Shown: positions 35,070 through 46,937 of the stretch, one piece after another
Layout of the letters: each line of letters starts with the position of its first letter
Numbering within the stretch: the first letter of the stretch is position 1
Assembly (NCBI GenBank): GCA_947561585.1
Contig: CANNZV010000329.1
Span: 310,001-374,000 of the forward strand
Reading direction: 5' to 3'
Source of the DNA: Caprella mutica
Taxonomy: Eukaryota > Arthropoda > Malacostraca > Amphipoda > Caprellidae
DNA length: 64,000 nt
Position numbers and translations under genes: made by a program
The notes under the pieces: model-generated
What the model saw: the letters and a program-made list of their open reading frames with translations, nothing else
What the model was told of the DNA's origin: nothing
The model's database searches: none

Positions 35070-36045
35070 TTCAAAAACCTTATATGCAGTTTACTTTATA
35101 CTACAATTCATTTTTTTATTTTGGTAATTCGTCGTGATATTATAAACGAAGATATCGCCATCTAAACGGCTATTGATTCTGGTTGGAAAAACTGAAAACT
35201 GATATAATGTTTAGAATATAGATTGTTTTCGAACAGTTATTGAAGGGGAAATAGTTTGTAATTTTTATATCCATTTTGATTTAATAGGAATAAATTGAAC
35301 CATTTTTTACACTGAAAGAAATATTTATTAATTGATCACTCTTGAACTGTGATATGAGTTAGCAAAATTTCATAATTTATAAATGAATTTTTTTCCTTAA
35401 TATTTTCGGTTGTCTCGAATACCATGGTACTTTGCAGTGAATTTATTAATGATGGTAATATAAACTGATTAAAATATAGTTAAAATCTCAATTGGCACAG
35501 AGAAAAATAACGCGGTAGGGAAAAAATGATAGTTCATAGGATTGAATCCAATAGGGTCCAATTCTATACAAACTATAAATTAAAAAACCTTATACTAATT
35601 AAACTTTTTCTCACAAATTAATGAAATCAAAGGAATTACTGATTAATTTTTATAGAAATAGTATGAGAACGATAAGTGAAAATAATATTAAATGATCAAA
35701 CTACTAGAAAAGCATTTCAGTGGAAAAAAATTAAGTATTTAATGAATTAATGAATTGGGAATATTAGGCAGACTATATATCGACTGCATACAACAATTTA
35801 AAGGAAATAAATGAATTCTAATCGAAAACAGTATAATAAATAATATGAACTATTTAAACGTTTAGTTGGTAAATTTGAGTCAGTTTATTTAACGATCGTC
35901 CATTCAATGCATAACACTCTGAAGCTATAGATCCATGGATGCCACAATATTGATTGTGTCCTAAATTTACTTACTGAGGCTATTATTCAACAATTACCAG
36001 TTTTTTAGGTTCACCATAAAGCAGCCTAATAAATATCTCGAAAGT
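35070..36045. other. AT-rich stretch, nothing recognised
   Basis: No arrays, paired termini or exons seen. Confidence 0.45.
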
Positions 36046-36048
36046 TAA

Positions 36049-36150
36049 ATCACATGTTTAACACATAGCTGTCAGCTGATCTTCTGACCAATGACAATCG
36101 GCCAGACTTTGACTATGAGAGGAATTCTGTTATTGTACAGGAAGAAGATG
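36049..36150 (+). repeat. Island C, right copy (inverted relative to 10518-10619)
   Basis: Matches the left copy closely. The acceptor-like AGCTGTCAG is kept, followed by DLLTNDNRPDFDYERNSVIV then QED. After that the sequence diverges and reaches TAA at about 36162. A donor-like AAAGGTATATTC follows at about 36166. Confidence 0.6.
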
Positions 36151-36159
36151 GGCACAAAG

Positions 36160-36900
36160 TGTAAAGGTATATTCATTTAGTTGATATCAAGTATGGTATA
36201 TAAATACTCAAAATTAAATGAATTATCTTAAAATTGTAGAGAAGTTATCTGATCTAAATAAATATCCAATGAGAATTTAAGTTTACATATTATATTTATG
36301 TCGAGGATAGTACATTCAAATAAAAATTATAATCCAATTAGTTGAAATCTTGCTACTTATAATTATCATAATATAACCTTATTACTTATAATATTCTCAA
36401 TATCTTGAATTACATCACAAAGAATGAAAGAAAAAAGTTTTTAAACATTCACTAATTGCATTGTTTTTCTCTCAATTCTTTTAATATTAGAATCAATAAA
36501 TCGATTGGTTCTAAAATCAATGCTACTATAATAAAGATCTGCAACTATCAATTTTAAATAAACCGTTACAATTCTACGGTCCTCCAAAAAAAGCATTCTT
36601 ATCAAGAACTTTTAATTTCTAAATTATATTTCAGTTACCATTGTATAATTAAATATCGTATTTGTTAAAGAATAATAACGGAAGGGAAGAGGGAATATTG
36701 TAATCAAATTACACCAACTCTAGAAAAACTGATATTTATTTCCAACTGAATTCGCTGCAGGGAAGAGCGAACACTTTCCCCTGCGAAATAAATTATATAT
36801 AAATATCATATTGGACGCAATAGCTGATCAACATAAATTTAATTACTTCGTTTGATATTTCAAGTAATTTAATGTAAATAGCAAATACATAAATATACCG
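36160..36900. other. AT-rich stretch, nothing recognised
   Basis: No exon, array or paired ends. A small imperfect direct similarity around GAAGGGAAGAGGGAA/GGGAAGAGCGAA is too short to call. Confidence 0.4.
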
Positions 36901-37204
36901 TATAGGGTAAGTTCAGAGTGGATCAGTGTAAATTCATCGCGAGTAAATTCATCGCAGTAAATTCATCGCGGTAAATTCATCGCATGGTAAATTCATCGCA
37001 TGGTAAATTCATCGCGTGGTAAATTTATCGCATGGTAAATTCATCGCATGATAAATTCATCGCATGGTAATTTCATCGCAGGTAAATTCATCGCATAATA
37101 AATCATCGATGAACTATAAAAGGAAGGTAGATAATACAAAAAATAGAGTGGTAAATAGAAGATGATTTTTTTTTATAAGGACATTGAAAAGTTACAAACA
37201 ATAT

Positions 37205-38291
37205 GGCGCACCGACAATTGGGCCCAGGACCATTGAGCCCCAGGAAAATTGGTCCCAAGGACAATTGTGCTCACTACAATTGGGCTCCAAAACAATTGAA
37301 CCCAGAAAAAATTGGGCAGAAGACACAATAAAGAAGTATTACTTTGTTATTATTAGGGTAGTGACAATATTATATTTGAAGTATGTTTTATATTCTCAAA
37401 AATATGTTTGTAGTTTTTAAATTCGTTTGATATACTTGGTGTATATTAACAAAACTTTAAAACAAATTTGTATACTAATCTCATGTTTCGGTGTAATGAA
37501 AATCTTTGAAGTATTTAAATAATTTTTAATAACTTGAATCATGTCATGTGAATTTTAAAGATTTTCGTTTCATTAAACTAAGAAAAATTGAAGAGTTGTA
37601 GGGATAAAATGAGATTGTGAAAATGCATTTTGCAACACTAATTTATGAAACTCTTCTATATTGAACACTGAACAGGTTTCAATAAATTTACTTTAACTTT
37701 AATTTGACTTGTATGTTCCAATAATTTCAGCATGTCTTGGAAGGACACGGCCTTCTTTATAAATACCCACATTCTTATTTTCTATTGTCTCTTCATCTTA
37801 AAAGCTGCATTCTTATTTTCTATTGGCTACATCCTAACTCATTCACTATACAAGAGTTAACTATAGAGGTACTGTAACTAGGAAATATGTTGCTTACATG
37901 ACCGATCTCAGAACAGAAAATTATAGTAATTTAAAAGAATAAAACCATTATACAAGAGTTCACTATAGAGGTACTGTAACTAGGATATGAATATGTTCTA
38001 TTGAAAGATATATGTGTTTCATAACAAGAAAGTTTTTTTCATATTAGGAATATTCTATATTTTAATTATGCTCAGGACTACATTTTTATATCAAACGCAT
38101 ATTGTCACATCCCTAGTTATTACGGTAGCAATGGTCTTCAATTAAATTGATACTGTAGACTCTGAAAAAATGGGCAAATAATATATTGGTCCTTAGGCCC
38201 AATTGTCGTGGGCTCAATTGTCCGGGGTCCAATTGACGTGGGGCCTAATTGTCCTGGACCCAATTATCTTGTGCCCAATTGTCGGTCAACG
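37205..38291. mobile_element. Foldback element 2 with CAATTGGGCCC array ends, nested in element 3
   Basis: The left array (37211-37317, units like GACAATTGGGCCCAG) and right array (38172-38285, units like GGGCCCAATTGTCGT) are inverted. The inward termini are GGCGCACCGACAATTGGG and CGTTGACCGACAATTGGG. The flanks AAACAATAT (37196-37204) and AAATAATAT (38292-38300) agree at 8 of 9 bases. Just inside the arrays are the ends of a TA-flanked MITE-like element (37356-38113). No transposase. Confidence 0.78.
37356..38113. mobile_element. 758-bp TA-flanked element, longer relative of the 178-bp MITE
   Basis: Left end GGGTAGTGACAATATTATAT and right end GCATATTGTCACATCCC, flanked by TA, match the ends of 7739-7916 and 24266-24443. 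The interior contains a direct repeat (ATACAAGAGTT.ACTATAGAGGTACTGTAACTAGGA) at about 37850 and 37951. No coding frame of note. It occupies nearly the whole core of foldback element 2. Confidence 0.65.
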
Positions 38292-39114
38292 AAATAATAT
38301 ATGGATATGTTGCTAGAGCAAACAGTTAATATTAAAGAATAATTCTATTGTTACAACTTCACAAAAAATGTATCTAAATTACTTTTAAAAAGATAAATTG
38401 TAATCAGTACCTCTTAAATAATTAAAAAACCGGGTTCCCATTTACTGAGGCAATTATGCTTTGGTGATCATATTTTCAAAGAGGTGTATCATTTACAGTT
38501 ATGTTCTTCAAACTATGAGTAGCTACCCAAATACGTAATTTGAGAAATATTATAAATTTGAATTAAAGAAAAATATGCATAACTATAAAATAATAAATTA
38601 ATGCAAGCATACTCACATAATAAATATTTTATAAATTAAATATTAATTGAATGATATACATGCGAAAATTATATGACATTCTATTACTAAGATCCAATCA
38701 TTTAAAATATACTATCAGCACAGATTCGTACAAACAAGTTACCCTAATCCAGCGAAAAAGAAAGTAAGGTCGGCGCGATAATTTGCAAAAAGTATATTTA
38801 AGTTTATCAATTAAATTTTATAATGTACCATGCGATGAATTTACCATGCGATGAATTTACCATGCGATGAATTTACCATGCGATGAATTTACCTCGCGAT
38901 GAATTTACTATGCGATGAATTTACCACGCGATGAATTTACCATGCGATGAATTTACCATGCGATGAATTTACGGCGATGAATTTACCGGCGATGAATTTA
39001 CCGGCGATGAATTTACCGGATACCGTTCAGAGTTGTCAAACGATTTCATGTATTCAGACACATGAGAAGAATTTATTATACTTATTATTTAACTTTAACT
39101 CGGGACATACCCTA

Positions 39115-39920
39115 ATATATTTTAAAATAAAAAAGAGTTGAAGATGAAGCGTCCAATTACGGACGAAGGAATTAATTTAATGATTGCAGCTGACGAAGAT
39201 CTCCTTCCTACCAGACAACCCATTATAATAAATTAGAGAAAAGAGAGAGCTTTTGTTAGGTGTGTGACTATATTTGTACGTACCAGCACTTTTTGGTACA
39301 TTTGTAGTAGTTCTGGTACGTTTTTCGAAATTCTGTTTTCATATTCTTCTAGAGAAAGGTAGAGAAAGGTATCATATAAGATAGCAAAAAAAGTGTTATT
39401 TTAGGTGCCGAAGTGAGACAAACCCCTTATAAGCTTTCTTAATTCTGTATAATACTATTGAAGTTAGGAATCAAAAATTATAATGAACAATTCTGATTAA
39501 CTAATACGAGAAATGTTTGTAGATAATAATTATCTTTATTCTTTACACTAAGTAAGAATTTATGTATCGAAATTATTTGCATTCTAATAGATTGAATTTT
39601 TTTATCAAAAATATTAACATATATTCAGTATGATAAAATAATTTCAATCTGAACATTTTTAATTAAAATAAATATATATCAGTACATTGTTAAATAAATT
39701 AATATAAGAGTATTTTTAGATATGAAAAAAGTATTTGATCTTTTGAATGTAGAATTTAAAATCAATTGAGAGGATAAGCCTATAATTACAGTACACAAAA
39801 AAGCATATTATTTCAATATAAAAATAATTTGAAATAATATATCAATATGAAAATGAATCATTTGTTACAGAAGGAGTGTCCAAAAAAGTTAGGTTCCTAG
39901 TTTCCGTCTAAAATTTTAAA
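39115..39920. other. AT-rich stretch, nothing recognised
   Basis: Contains a short direct duplication (AGAGAAAGGT twice near 39352) and a GTGTCCAAAAAAGTTAGG near 39877 that loosely resembles a transposon end but lacks a partner. Confidence 0.4.
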
Positions 39921-39924
39921 ATAT

Positions 39925-40375
39925 AATGAAGATTGCATAAGTTTCTATCGATACAGTGCTGTAAGTATAATACTTTTACAGATAATGTATTTAAAGATAA
40001 CCCTCCTCTGATTGGTTTGAAGGCAGAGCAATTAAACGTTATTGCTCCGCCCCCTGTTGGCTCATCTACCTTCATATAGCTATGAGTGGAATTAAATTAC
40101 ATTTCAAATAATAAGAACTTTGAATTTCTCAACATAAAAGAGTGTAATGTAGTTTGTTATATCTGCTAGTTTGTTATACTGCACACTTCATGTTCGTTTA
40201 ATGACTTGGCTGGATGGTACATTGGATGGCACTTCCCCCGGTACACTTATTAGTTAATCTCTATAGCCAATCAATGAATTAGAAACCTTAATAAAACAAT
40301 ATCCTAAAAACTTATCCGTAATGAACAATATTTTTTAAAACTCTCTTCCTAGTGGTTTTTAATTTCTAACCTTAA
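39925..40375 (-). repeat. Dispersed repeat H, right copy (inverted relative to 34600-35065)
   Basis: Inverted, diverged counterpart of 34600-35065; see shared phrases there. Here the inner hairpin (CTCCGCCCCCTGTTGGCTC) has only one arm. Confidence 0.65.
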
Positions 40376-40379
40376 AGGT

Positions 40380-42645
40380 GTCACACGCTACAGAACTGAA
40401 TCATCCTTCTTTAATTAATGTCAACAGAAACGCAGAAATATATTGTAAGATTATAAATAAATTATTCGTTGAATAAATTCGTATCCCTAATAATCAATGT
40501 GGAAATATTGATAATATGCGAGCCTTTCTTTTAAGCAGTACAAATTGAATATTTTGTTAGATGTAGATATTATTGTGGAATAATTCATTTGTGATATTAA
40601 TGCGAACCGTATACAGTATTTTGAAACTGTATAGTATTTTGATTAACTTCTTTCTGGTAAATTAGTTCAAAATAAAAGATTGCAAATTGATTATCAATTC
40701 TATCATACAATTTATCATATTGTTAAAATATTTTCAAGATGACTAGAATACATATTTTTAAATTAGGTAATTGACTAATTTAATAGCTATGATGAAATAT
40801 TTTTTTGACATTTTTAAACTAGATATCCTAAATTAGTTTTATATTTCAAATAAACTAATTACAAACTTCAATTGAATAAAAAAGAAAGATTTACGTATTT
40901 CAATTCTTGAACACGTAATCATTGTCTAATCTCAAGGCAAAATGCGTCTACTTGTGATCTTTATCCCAGCACCGTATCTTTTATTCATTTATGTACATTG
41001 CCACTAAGAGGCTGATGCACTGAAACGAGCAAGGCAAATGCAAGCAAGAACATTAGCAGCCCATGCATAATTCAGGCCTAGAAATAATCTAATAGAAGTG
41101 AAAATATAGCTGCTCTTCTGGATATTCGAATCTTTCACATGGACAATCTTTAAAATTTATTGTATGATTTAAAGTCGTTTCACCATCCTTGATATGATAT
41201 TCATGCATAAACAAAATATGAGAAAAACGATAATATAACCAACATTTTTTAAATATTTTCATTTTTAACTGTATGAAAAAACATGTTAGAATTTTCTATA
41301 TAATATATGATTTGGAAGAAGAAATTCATAATTGAACATTTTCAAGATCTGAAACAATGAAGTATATCATTACTATAGTTGATGCACTTAATTCAAGTGT
41401 CACGTTTCGTGACAAAACTTTGTAGGTTAAACGTGAAACACCTGGGTATCTGATATATATATTTTAATGTATCACAAGTAAAATGTTAAAATTTTGCTGT
41501 TGATAAACCGTAAATAAAATAACATTTTCGAGATAAACCAAAGTTAAAAGAACTTCATTATTGCCCCAGTTACGCAATCCTTCTTAGTAGTAAGATTACA
41601 GTGATACCTTTCGGTAACTTAATCAGCTCTAGATCATTAGTGACTGTCTTCTGCAGATCTTAAGGTCTTTGCAGACTATTTTGATTCATGATTCCACTTA
41701 ATTTAGGATGAGATGGTGGCAGACCATCATTTCGGTAACTTGAAACGATGAGTATCACTTGTATCTTAATTAACGGGATTGCATCGCGAATTTGCATTAA
41801 TCTACAGTACCAATTTAAATGTTAATAATTGGGAATAATTAACAACTTGATGTAATCTATTATTCCATATCGATACTTATTATTATTTTATTTATTAATT
41901 GCGACAAATTCAAATTTTGAATATAAAAAATGTTAATGCATCGTATTATTGAAATAACATTGTGTAAAAAGCTTTAATGCTTTATTATTTTAAAAACATT
42001 TAAACATTAATCAAGTGAATTGTTTTGTGCGAATCTATCGATTCCCATATATTAACTGCCATATATTTAACACAAGTCATCCCATTTCTTTCTCATCTTT
42101 CTTACACGCCTCAAATATCAGAAAATATCAGATCTTTTATTATATCAAAGTCCGAGGTAATTAATGAGGTCGTTTGATGAAGGCTTCAGTCAGAAGTTTT
42201 ATTAATTACAGAACTTATTATAACTCTGACGAATGAGCTGTATTGAAAAGTGATATCCACCGAGAAAAGGAACAGCTATTATGTGCTGAGGAAAAAGTTA
42301 AACACGCGTGTAAACATCTCTACCACTCTAAATAAACCATCGCTTGTTATTTCTAAATATAATGAAAGGTTTTCGCCCAGAAAAAATGCAAATTGTGACT
42401 GTTTACTCCATATTGCATACAGTAAATTCTCCAAATAATATATTTTTAAACATAAAAATCGAGAATATTGTACATTTCTTATAGAACATTATCAAATGAT
42501 TTTTTTGTTATATTGATGAATTTAACACAATTATGTTTGTTTACTATATGTATATACGATAATTAGGCATAAAATATTTGTTTTTATCGTACTTTAATAG
42601 CATGGGAACAGCAACTCGTTTTATAAGAGCTGAAGTTAACATAAA
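40380..42645. other. AT-rich stretch, nothing recognised
   Basis: A short palindrome TGTCACGTTTCGTGACA at 41399 and a block like that at 25290-25370 (GTTGATGCA..TAA, TGAAACACCTGG) are the only items. A 62-codon frame at 42250-42438 has no support. Confidence 0.4.
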
Positions 42646-42651
42646 TAGGCC

Positions 42652-42830
42652 GTACAGTAATTCAATGGTAAGCAGAAACATCAGAGTGCTGGTGATTATG
42701 TTAATTAGCTTCTTTGATGTATTATAAATGAGAGTAATTAAAGCGGTGCAAGAAGTAGCTCGTTAGAGTGTCGTTTGGGCTGATCTATTGGTCATTACAA
42801 GGGTCTTACATCAGCCAAAATACCTTATCT
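42652..42830 (+). repeat. Island B, right copy (inverted relative to 6679-6858)
   Basis: Very similar to the left copy across 180 bases, including CGTACAG before TAATTCAATG and the donor-like ATGGTAAGC. Confidence 0.8.
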
Positions 42831-43285
42831 ATCTTTGATGTACAATGCTACGGCCATTAAAAGAGCAAATAATGGAAGTTTGTATGCAGAAATGAAGTGT
42901 TCTGTGATGCACCAGTCTTTTGGTGATTATAATATGTAAACTTTTATTCGCATAAAAGGAATATTAATATATACTTAGAAAAACTTTCTCATATAGAAAT
43001 TTTTTGTTTCCTATAGCCAATTAAAGCTCAATCTATTCAATTATTTCTAAATTTTTATCTATAATCCGACAAAATATTAACTATTTTACTCTAATATGAA
43101 AAAATTTAATAAATTATAATCAATACAAGATAACATTTCAATATAAAAATATAATAGTACTTCACATAGAATAATGGAAATAAGTAACTCCTGAAAATAA
43201 TAACTTGTTGTATATACTATACTTTTGAACGCTTCTGTACACCGTAAATAACAATCTTCACACATTCTGAAAAAGGAAGAGCTTC

Positions 43286-43503
43286 CCAATCAGTTCTTCA
43301 TGGCATTTTAGTAGCATTTACCTCATCAATATTCAAAGGATGTCATCTCGTCTTCGCTGAATTCTGCACGAAGCACTCATTTATGCACCAAATACAGACT
43401 CTCTAGTCATACCCGTTACTGAAAGTTAGATGTGCACGAAGTACTCATTTATGAACCAAATACAGAATCTCTAGTCATACCCGCTACTGAAAGTTAGATG
43501 TGC
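43286..43503 (+). repeat. Island A, right copy with a 68-bp tandem duplication
   Basis: Inverted match of 5458-5620. Two tandem units (CACGAAGCACTCATTTATGC and CACGAAGTACTCATTTATGA starts) of 68 bases with a few differences; the left copy retains only part of the second. Confidence 0.82.
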
Positions 43504-43504
43504 C

Positions 43505-44290
43505 TATAGAGTCTGAGTAGCCATTGGTGCTGGACTGTAAGTTGGTATGTAAAACAGAGGAATCTGAGATTATATCGAATATAAAGGGCTTTTTATGATG
43601 CGTATAATATTTTTACATTAAAAGATGTCAAAATATTTAGAATGGAAGATAGAAACAGCAGAAATTAAAAATACAGCATTTTTTTAGTATATATTGATAT
43701 AAATATTAAATCATATATTTTTTCAGTGAATAAATTATTATTATCTATTTAAATATATTGTTATTATTAATCATAATGTTTTACATAAAGATCCTATTGA
43801 AATAGTTATATCGAATAATAACACTGACAGCCATGTAAATTATTATTCATTTTCTTTGCAGTATATATTCGGTTCGGTCGCATTTCTTGAGTCTAACTGC
43901 AAATTCATATTATATGAATGTTAGAATAGAATCCCCACTTTCCGGATACCGAATACTATTCTTGGGTTCTTTTAATCAAAGAATGATGTGTGGCGATGGT
44001 TTTGATTCCAGGCTACTAGAGGGATAAATGAAACGCGCAGGACATCTTCTTAATAAGGTCCTCTATTGAACATCAGATAATGGATACTATTGGATAGGCT
44101 AATTTAGTCTATGCGCAGATGCACAATTGAGTTAACTCTAAAGTTAGATAAATACTGCTACCCATGGAAGTCTGAACATAACGCCAGGTAACACTACTGT
44201 AGCGTGGATCGCCCTATTGAAGACTGAACACAGATTAGCATCAGACTACATTATTTATAGAATAGATTGAGTAAAAGGAATCCCAACTGT
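43505..44290. other. Ordinary stretch, nothing recognised
   Basis: Slightly less A+T-rich from 43860 to 44290, with no frame, array or paired ends. Confidence 0.4.
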
Positions 44291-44296
44291 TAAAGG

Positions 44297-44600
44297 TTAA
44301 CATCTTAAAATAGTATTTAAACAATTAGCCATGCCTAAAGATGTTATTATTAAATGGCATTGTTAACTTCTTAACAATGCTAGAGTATGAAAATCAATTA
44401 GACACGCCTCAAAATGATATTTTCTGTGACGGAAGGTCAACATCTCCAAAAGATATTTAAGCAATTAACCAAATTCGCTACGCCTCAAGATGTTACTTCC
44501 TTTGAAGTAGCAAAGCTAAAATTTACTAGACCATTTTGTTATTAAATGACATTGACAACTTCTTATTAACGCTACAGTATGAAAATCAGCTAATCTGGCG
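44297..44600. repeat. Two-unit imperfect tandem repeat, about 150 bp per unit
   Basis: Each unit has GGT.AACATCT..AAA, an AATTA.CCA block, CGCCTCAAGATGTTA-type text, TATTAAATG.CATTG...AACTTCTTA, and GTATGAAAATCA. Units are clearly related but diverged. Confidence 0.6.
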
Positions 44601-44838
44601 TATTACTTGCTATCCATATAATGTGTTTTATTATGCATTTCTAATCGTGAACTTATATTCAATGCATGTTTTCGTACGAGTTACAACCTTCTAAAGGTTA
44701 ACAAGATTTCATCGCAGCTGTTACAATACCAATCTTAAGTAATAATACAATTATTTATTTATTAATTAAATGGCAATATTTTTTTAATTAAAAAAAAACA
44801 TTTTTAATGTGCTAGACGGTATTATAATACCTTCTACA

Positions 44839-45174
44839 TGTTAGAATTAGGTTAAATCAGTGGGTTAACAACGTTAAGACATAGAGTTTATTTAAAGAGT
44901 AAATATGTTATACAATTAGAAGTCTATGGAGAGATGAGTGGAACTCATCTCTCACTGAGTAATGTTCAAGACAGACTGACTTCAGAACCAACAAGACAAT
45001 GTATTTAACCCTCGACGGAAGTGTGATCGACTTTAGACCTTATGTCCGTTTCTCATTAAAAGTAATACATAGTTATTGAAACAATAGGTAATTTAATATA
45101 GCTGAGCTAGTCTAACAGGAAGTTAACATTAAATATATAACGAGTGTGTAATACATTTAACTAAAATTTCAACA
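44839..45174 (-). repeat. 3' LTR of the Copia-type element
   Basis: 336 bp, from TGTTAGAATTAGGTTAAATC to AATTTCAACA on the plus strand. It is the 3' LTR because gag reads on the minus strand. Confidence 0.93.
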
Positions 45175-45179
45175 CTCCT

Positions 45180-46605
45180 CCTCACACGACATTTTATATT
45201 TTTCATACCTATTAATTTAACAAATTTGGTAAATCTATCAATAGGCAACGATTTAGAGAATATGTCAGACGATCCATTAAAAAAAACAATGAACAACAAT
45301 TTACATAGGAAATGAATTATTCTAAATTTAAAGACATAAATCTCATTTTAATCAATACTAAAATTCAAAACATTAAAACTCAAATTGAAAAATTCTGAAA
45401 TTCAAATTGAACAATCATAACTGCAAGAATTTTAAACATTTATTAATGGTTTAATTCTATTTCAAATAATTCCTTTCTTCCCCTCTTTTTATTTCTGAAT
45501 GTCGATATAAAATAGAGTCTACAGAAATCCAAAAAGAAAATATACTATGTATATAAAATATTTCAAACTTACATGTAACATAAAAAATCAAACCTATAAC
45601 TGCAAGAATTTTAAACATTTATTAATGGTTTAATTCTATTTCAAATAATTCCTTTCTTCCCCTCTTTTTATGTCTGAATGTCGATATAAATTAGAGTCTT
45701 CAGAAATCCAAAAAGAAAATATACTATGTATATAAAATATTTCAAACTTACATATAACATAAAAAATAGTATGAATACACATCAAAACTGAACTTAACAT
45801 ATTGTGACATTCTTGCTTATTTTATTTCAATTTAATTTGTAAAAATTAACATTGCTTAATAATCATGCAATTAAAATTAACATCCTTCCGTTAAAAAAAT
45901 AGAATTTCTATTTTTTAATTATTTTATTGAATAAAATTTACTATTAAATTCTTTCTTCAGAAAAATTGAAAGATCGTTTAATATTTTACTGCAAATTAGT
46001 TATAAATATAACCATTTCATTTATGTATATTAATTTAAAAATATTTCATTCCTGCAAATTCCTAATTTATTTTGACTTTAAAATTTTCTAATCATCAAAA
46101 TCTAATTAGTATTTCAAAATGAAAAAATATTTATTTCTAAATATTCACTTCTAAATATTCACAAATATTCACAGTATGAATATCAATTCATCTGTATTCA
46201 ATTCATATGCTCACCTAATAGACCGCGTACTTCTATTAAGTAAACATGCTGAGTCATCAATTAAAATAATAATTAAATGCTGTGTCGGTAGTTTTTGTTA
46301 CGATTCAAAGATTAATCTGCTGATCATTAAAAAGCAATAAAAATTCTATCTAACTACTATCCAAAAGCCTAATTTCAATTAATTTGAGAATTCACTTCAC
46401 AAATGCTGAAGCAAGTTGTACACCGGTGCAAGAACCGTAGAGGCGAAAGTTAACTAAACCTACCACTAGACTAACATCAGGTTATTTATTTACTGTGAAT
46501 AGAACTACAATATGGCGTAAGTTAAATGTCAGTTAAACTAAGTCATTATAGCAACTTAACACTACCACTTTCTTGTGTAGCTATTTACAAACAAACAAGT
46601 CTTTA
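45180..46605 (-). other. Non-coding internal tract of the LTR element (possible captured 3' UTR)
   Basis: 1.4 kb with no frame, where pol would be in a complete element. It contains a near-perfect tandem duplication of 179 bases (unit starts at about 45421 and 45600, CTGCAAGAATTTTAAACATT). The part next to the captured coding segment could be the host gene's 3' UTR; this is inference only. Confidence 0.5.
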
Positions 46606-46611
46606 CTTATT

Positions 46612-46937
46612 TTACTTCTTGTAGTTGTAGTTCCCATAGCCACCACAAGTATGTGGAGTTGCTCCAGCTTTGCTGGGGCGTTTGTCCGGTTTGTTGTCCA
46701 TAGCCACTCCAAGTACCGGCAGCTTGTCCAGTGGTTGCGGCATTCCAACCGCCCGGTGCCTGTTGTCCCCAGTTGCCGTAAGAGATTTGGGTTAGCGGTG
46801 TCGGTTGCTGCTGTGCATAGTAATTCTGCTGCTGTCCATAGTACCCCCCACTGTTTCAAGTGCCGTATCCTCCTCCTTGCTGGGTGTATCCAGATTGGGG
46901 TAGCTCTGGGATGAGTAGTTGTTAGTTTGAGAAGAAT
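46612..46937 (-). pseudogene. Captured C-terminus of a host RNA-binding-protein-like gene
   Basis: On the minus strand, directly after the gag fragment, the translation changes to a low-complexity sequence unlike gag: SSQSYPNL, GYTQQGGGYGT, YYGQQQNYYAQQQPT, SYGNWGQQAPGGWN, GYGQQTGQTPQQSW, and finally GGYGNYNYKK before TAA (46612-46614). Such Q/G/Y/N-rich tails are characteristic of hnRNP/TIA-type RRM proteins, where they act as prion-like assembly domains. Two frame changes and one TGA break it, so it is not translated as one protein here. The likely route is read-through or template switching into a host mRNA during reverse transcription. The parent gene is not in this window. Confidence 0.6.

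Larger units (their letters stand above)
36920..39024. mobile_element. Foldback element 3 with GTAAATTCATCGC array ends
   Basis: The left array (36929-37110, about 11 units of GGTAAATTCATCGCAT type, 15-18 bp) and right array (38826-39019, about 12 units of CATGCGATGAATTTAC type) are inverted to each other. The terminal bases read inward are GGATCAGTGTAAATTC on the left and GGTATCCGGTAAATTC on the right. A perfect 9-bp direct repeat GTTCAGAGT flanks the element (36911-36919, 39025-39033). Foldback element 2 sits inside. No transposase. Confidence 0.82.
36902..39112. mobile_element. Outermost TAGGGTAAGTTC MITE split by insertions
   Basis: TAGGGTAAGTTCAGAGT at 36903-36919 and AACTCGGGACATACCCTAATA at about 39089-39112 look like inverted ends of one MITE of about 120 bp. 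It was interrupted by foldback element 3, whose 9-bp target duplication GTTCAGAGT lies in the MITE's left end. The ends resemble those of 57584-57800 (TAGGATAAGTTC...CTTACCCTA). Inferred from short ends. Confidence 0.45.

Noticed and set aside
36930..37110. CRISPR-like look of regularly spaced short repeats (also at 25013, 38826 and 62983).
   Set aside because: Units are contiguous tandem repeats without unique spacers, in a eukaryotic context with inverted partners and target duplications.
46573..46914. Plus-strand frame of 113 residues over the LTR element interior.
   Set aside because: It is antisense to the gag/host-like segment and has Ser/Val/Cys-rich content expected from reading Q/G/Y codons backwards.
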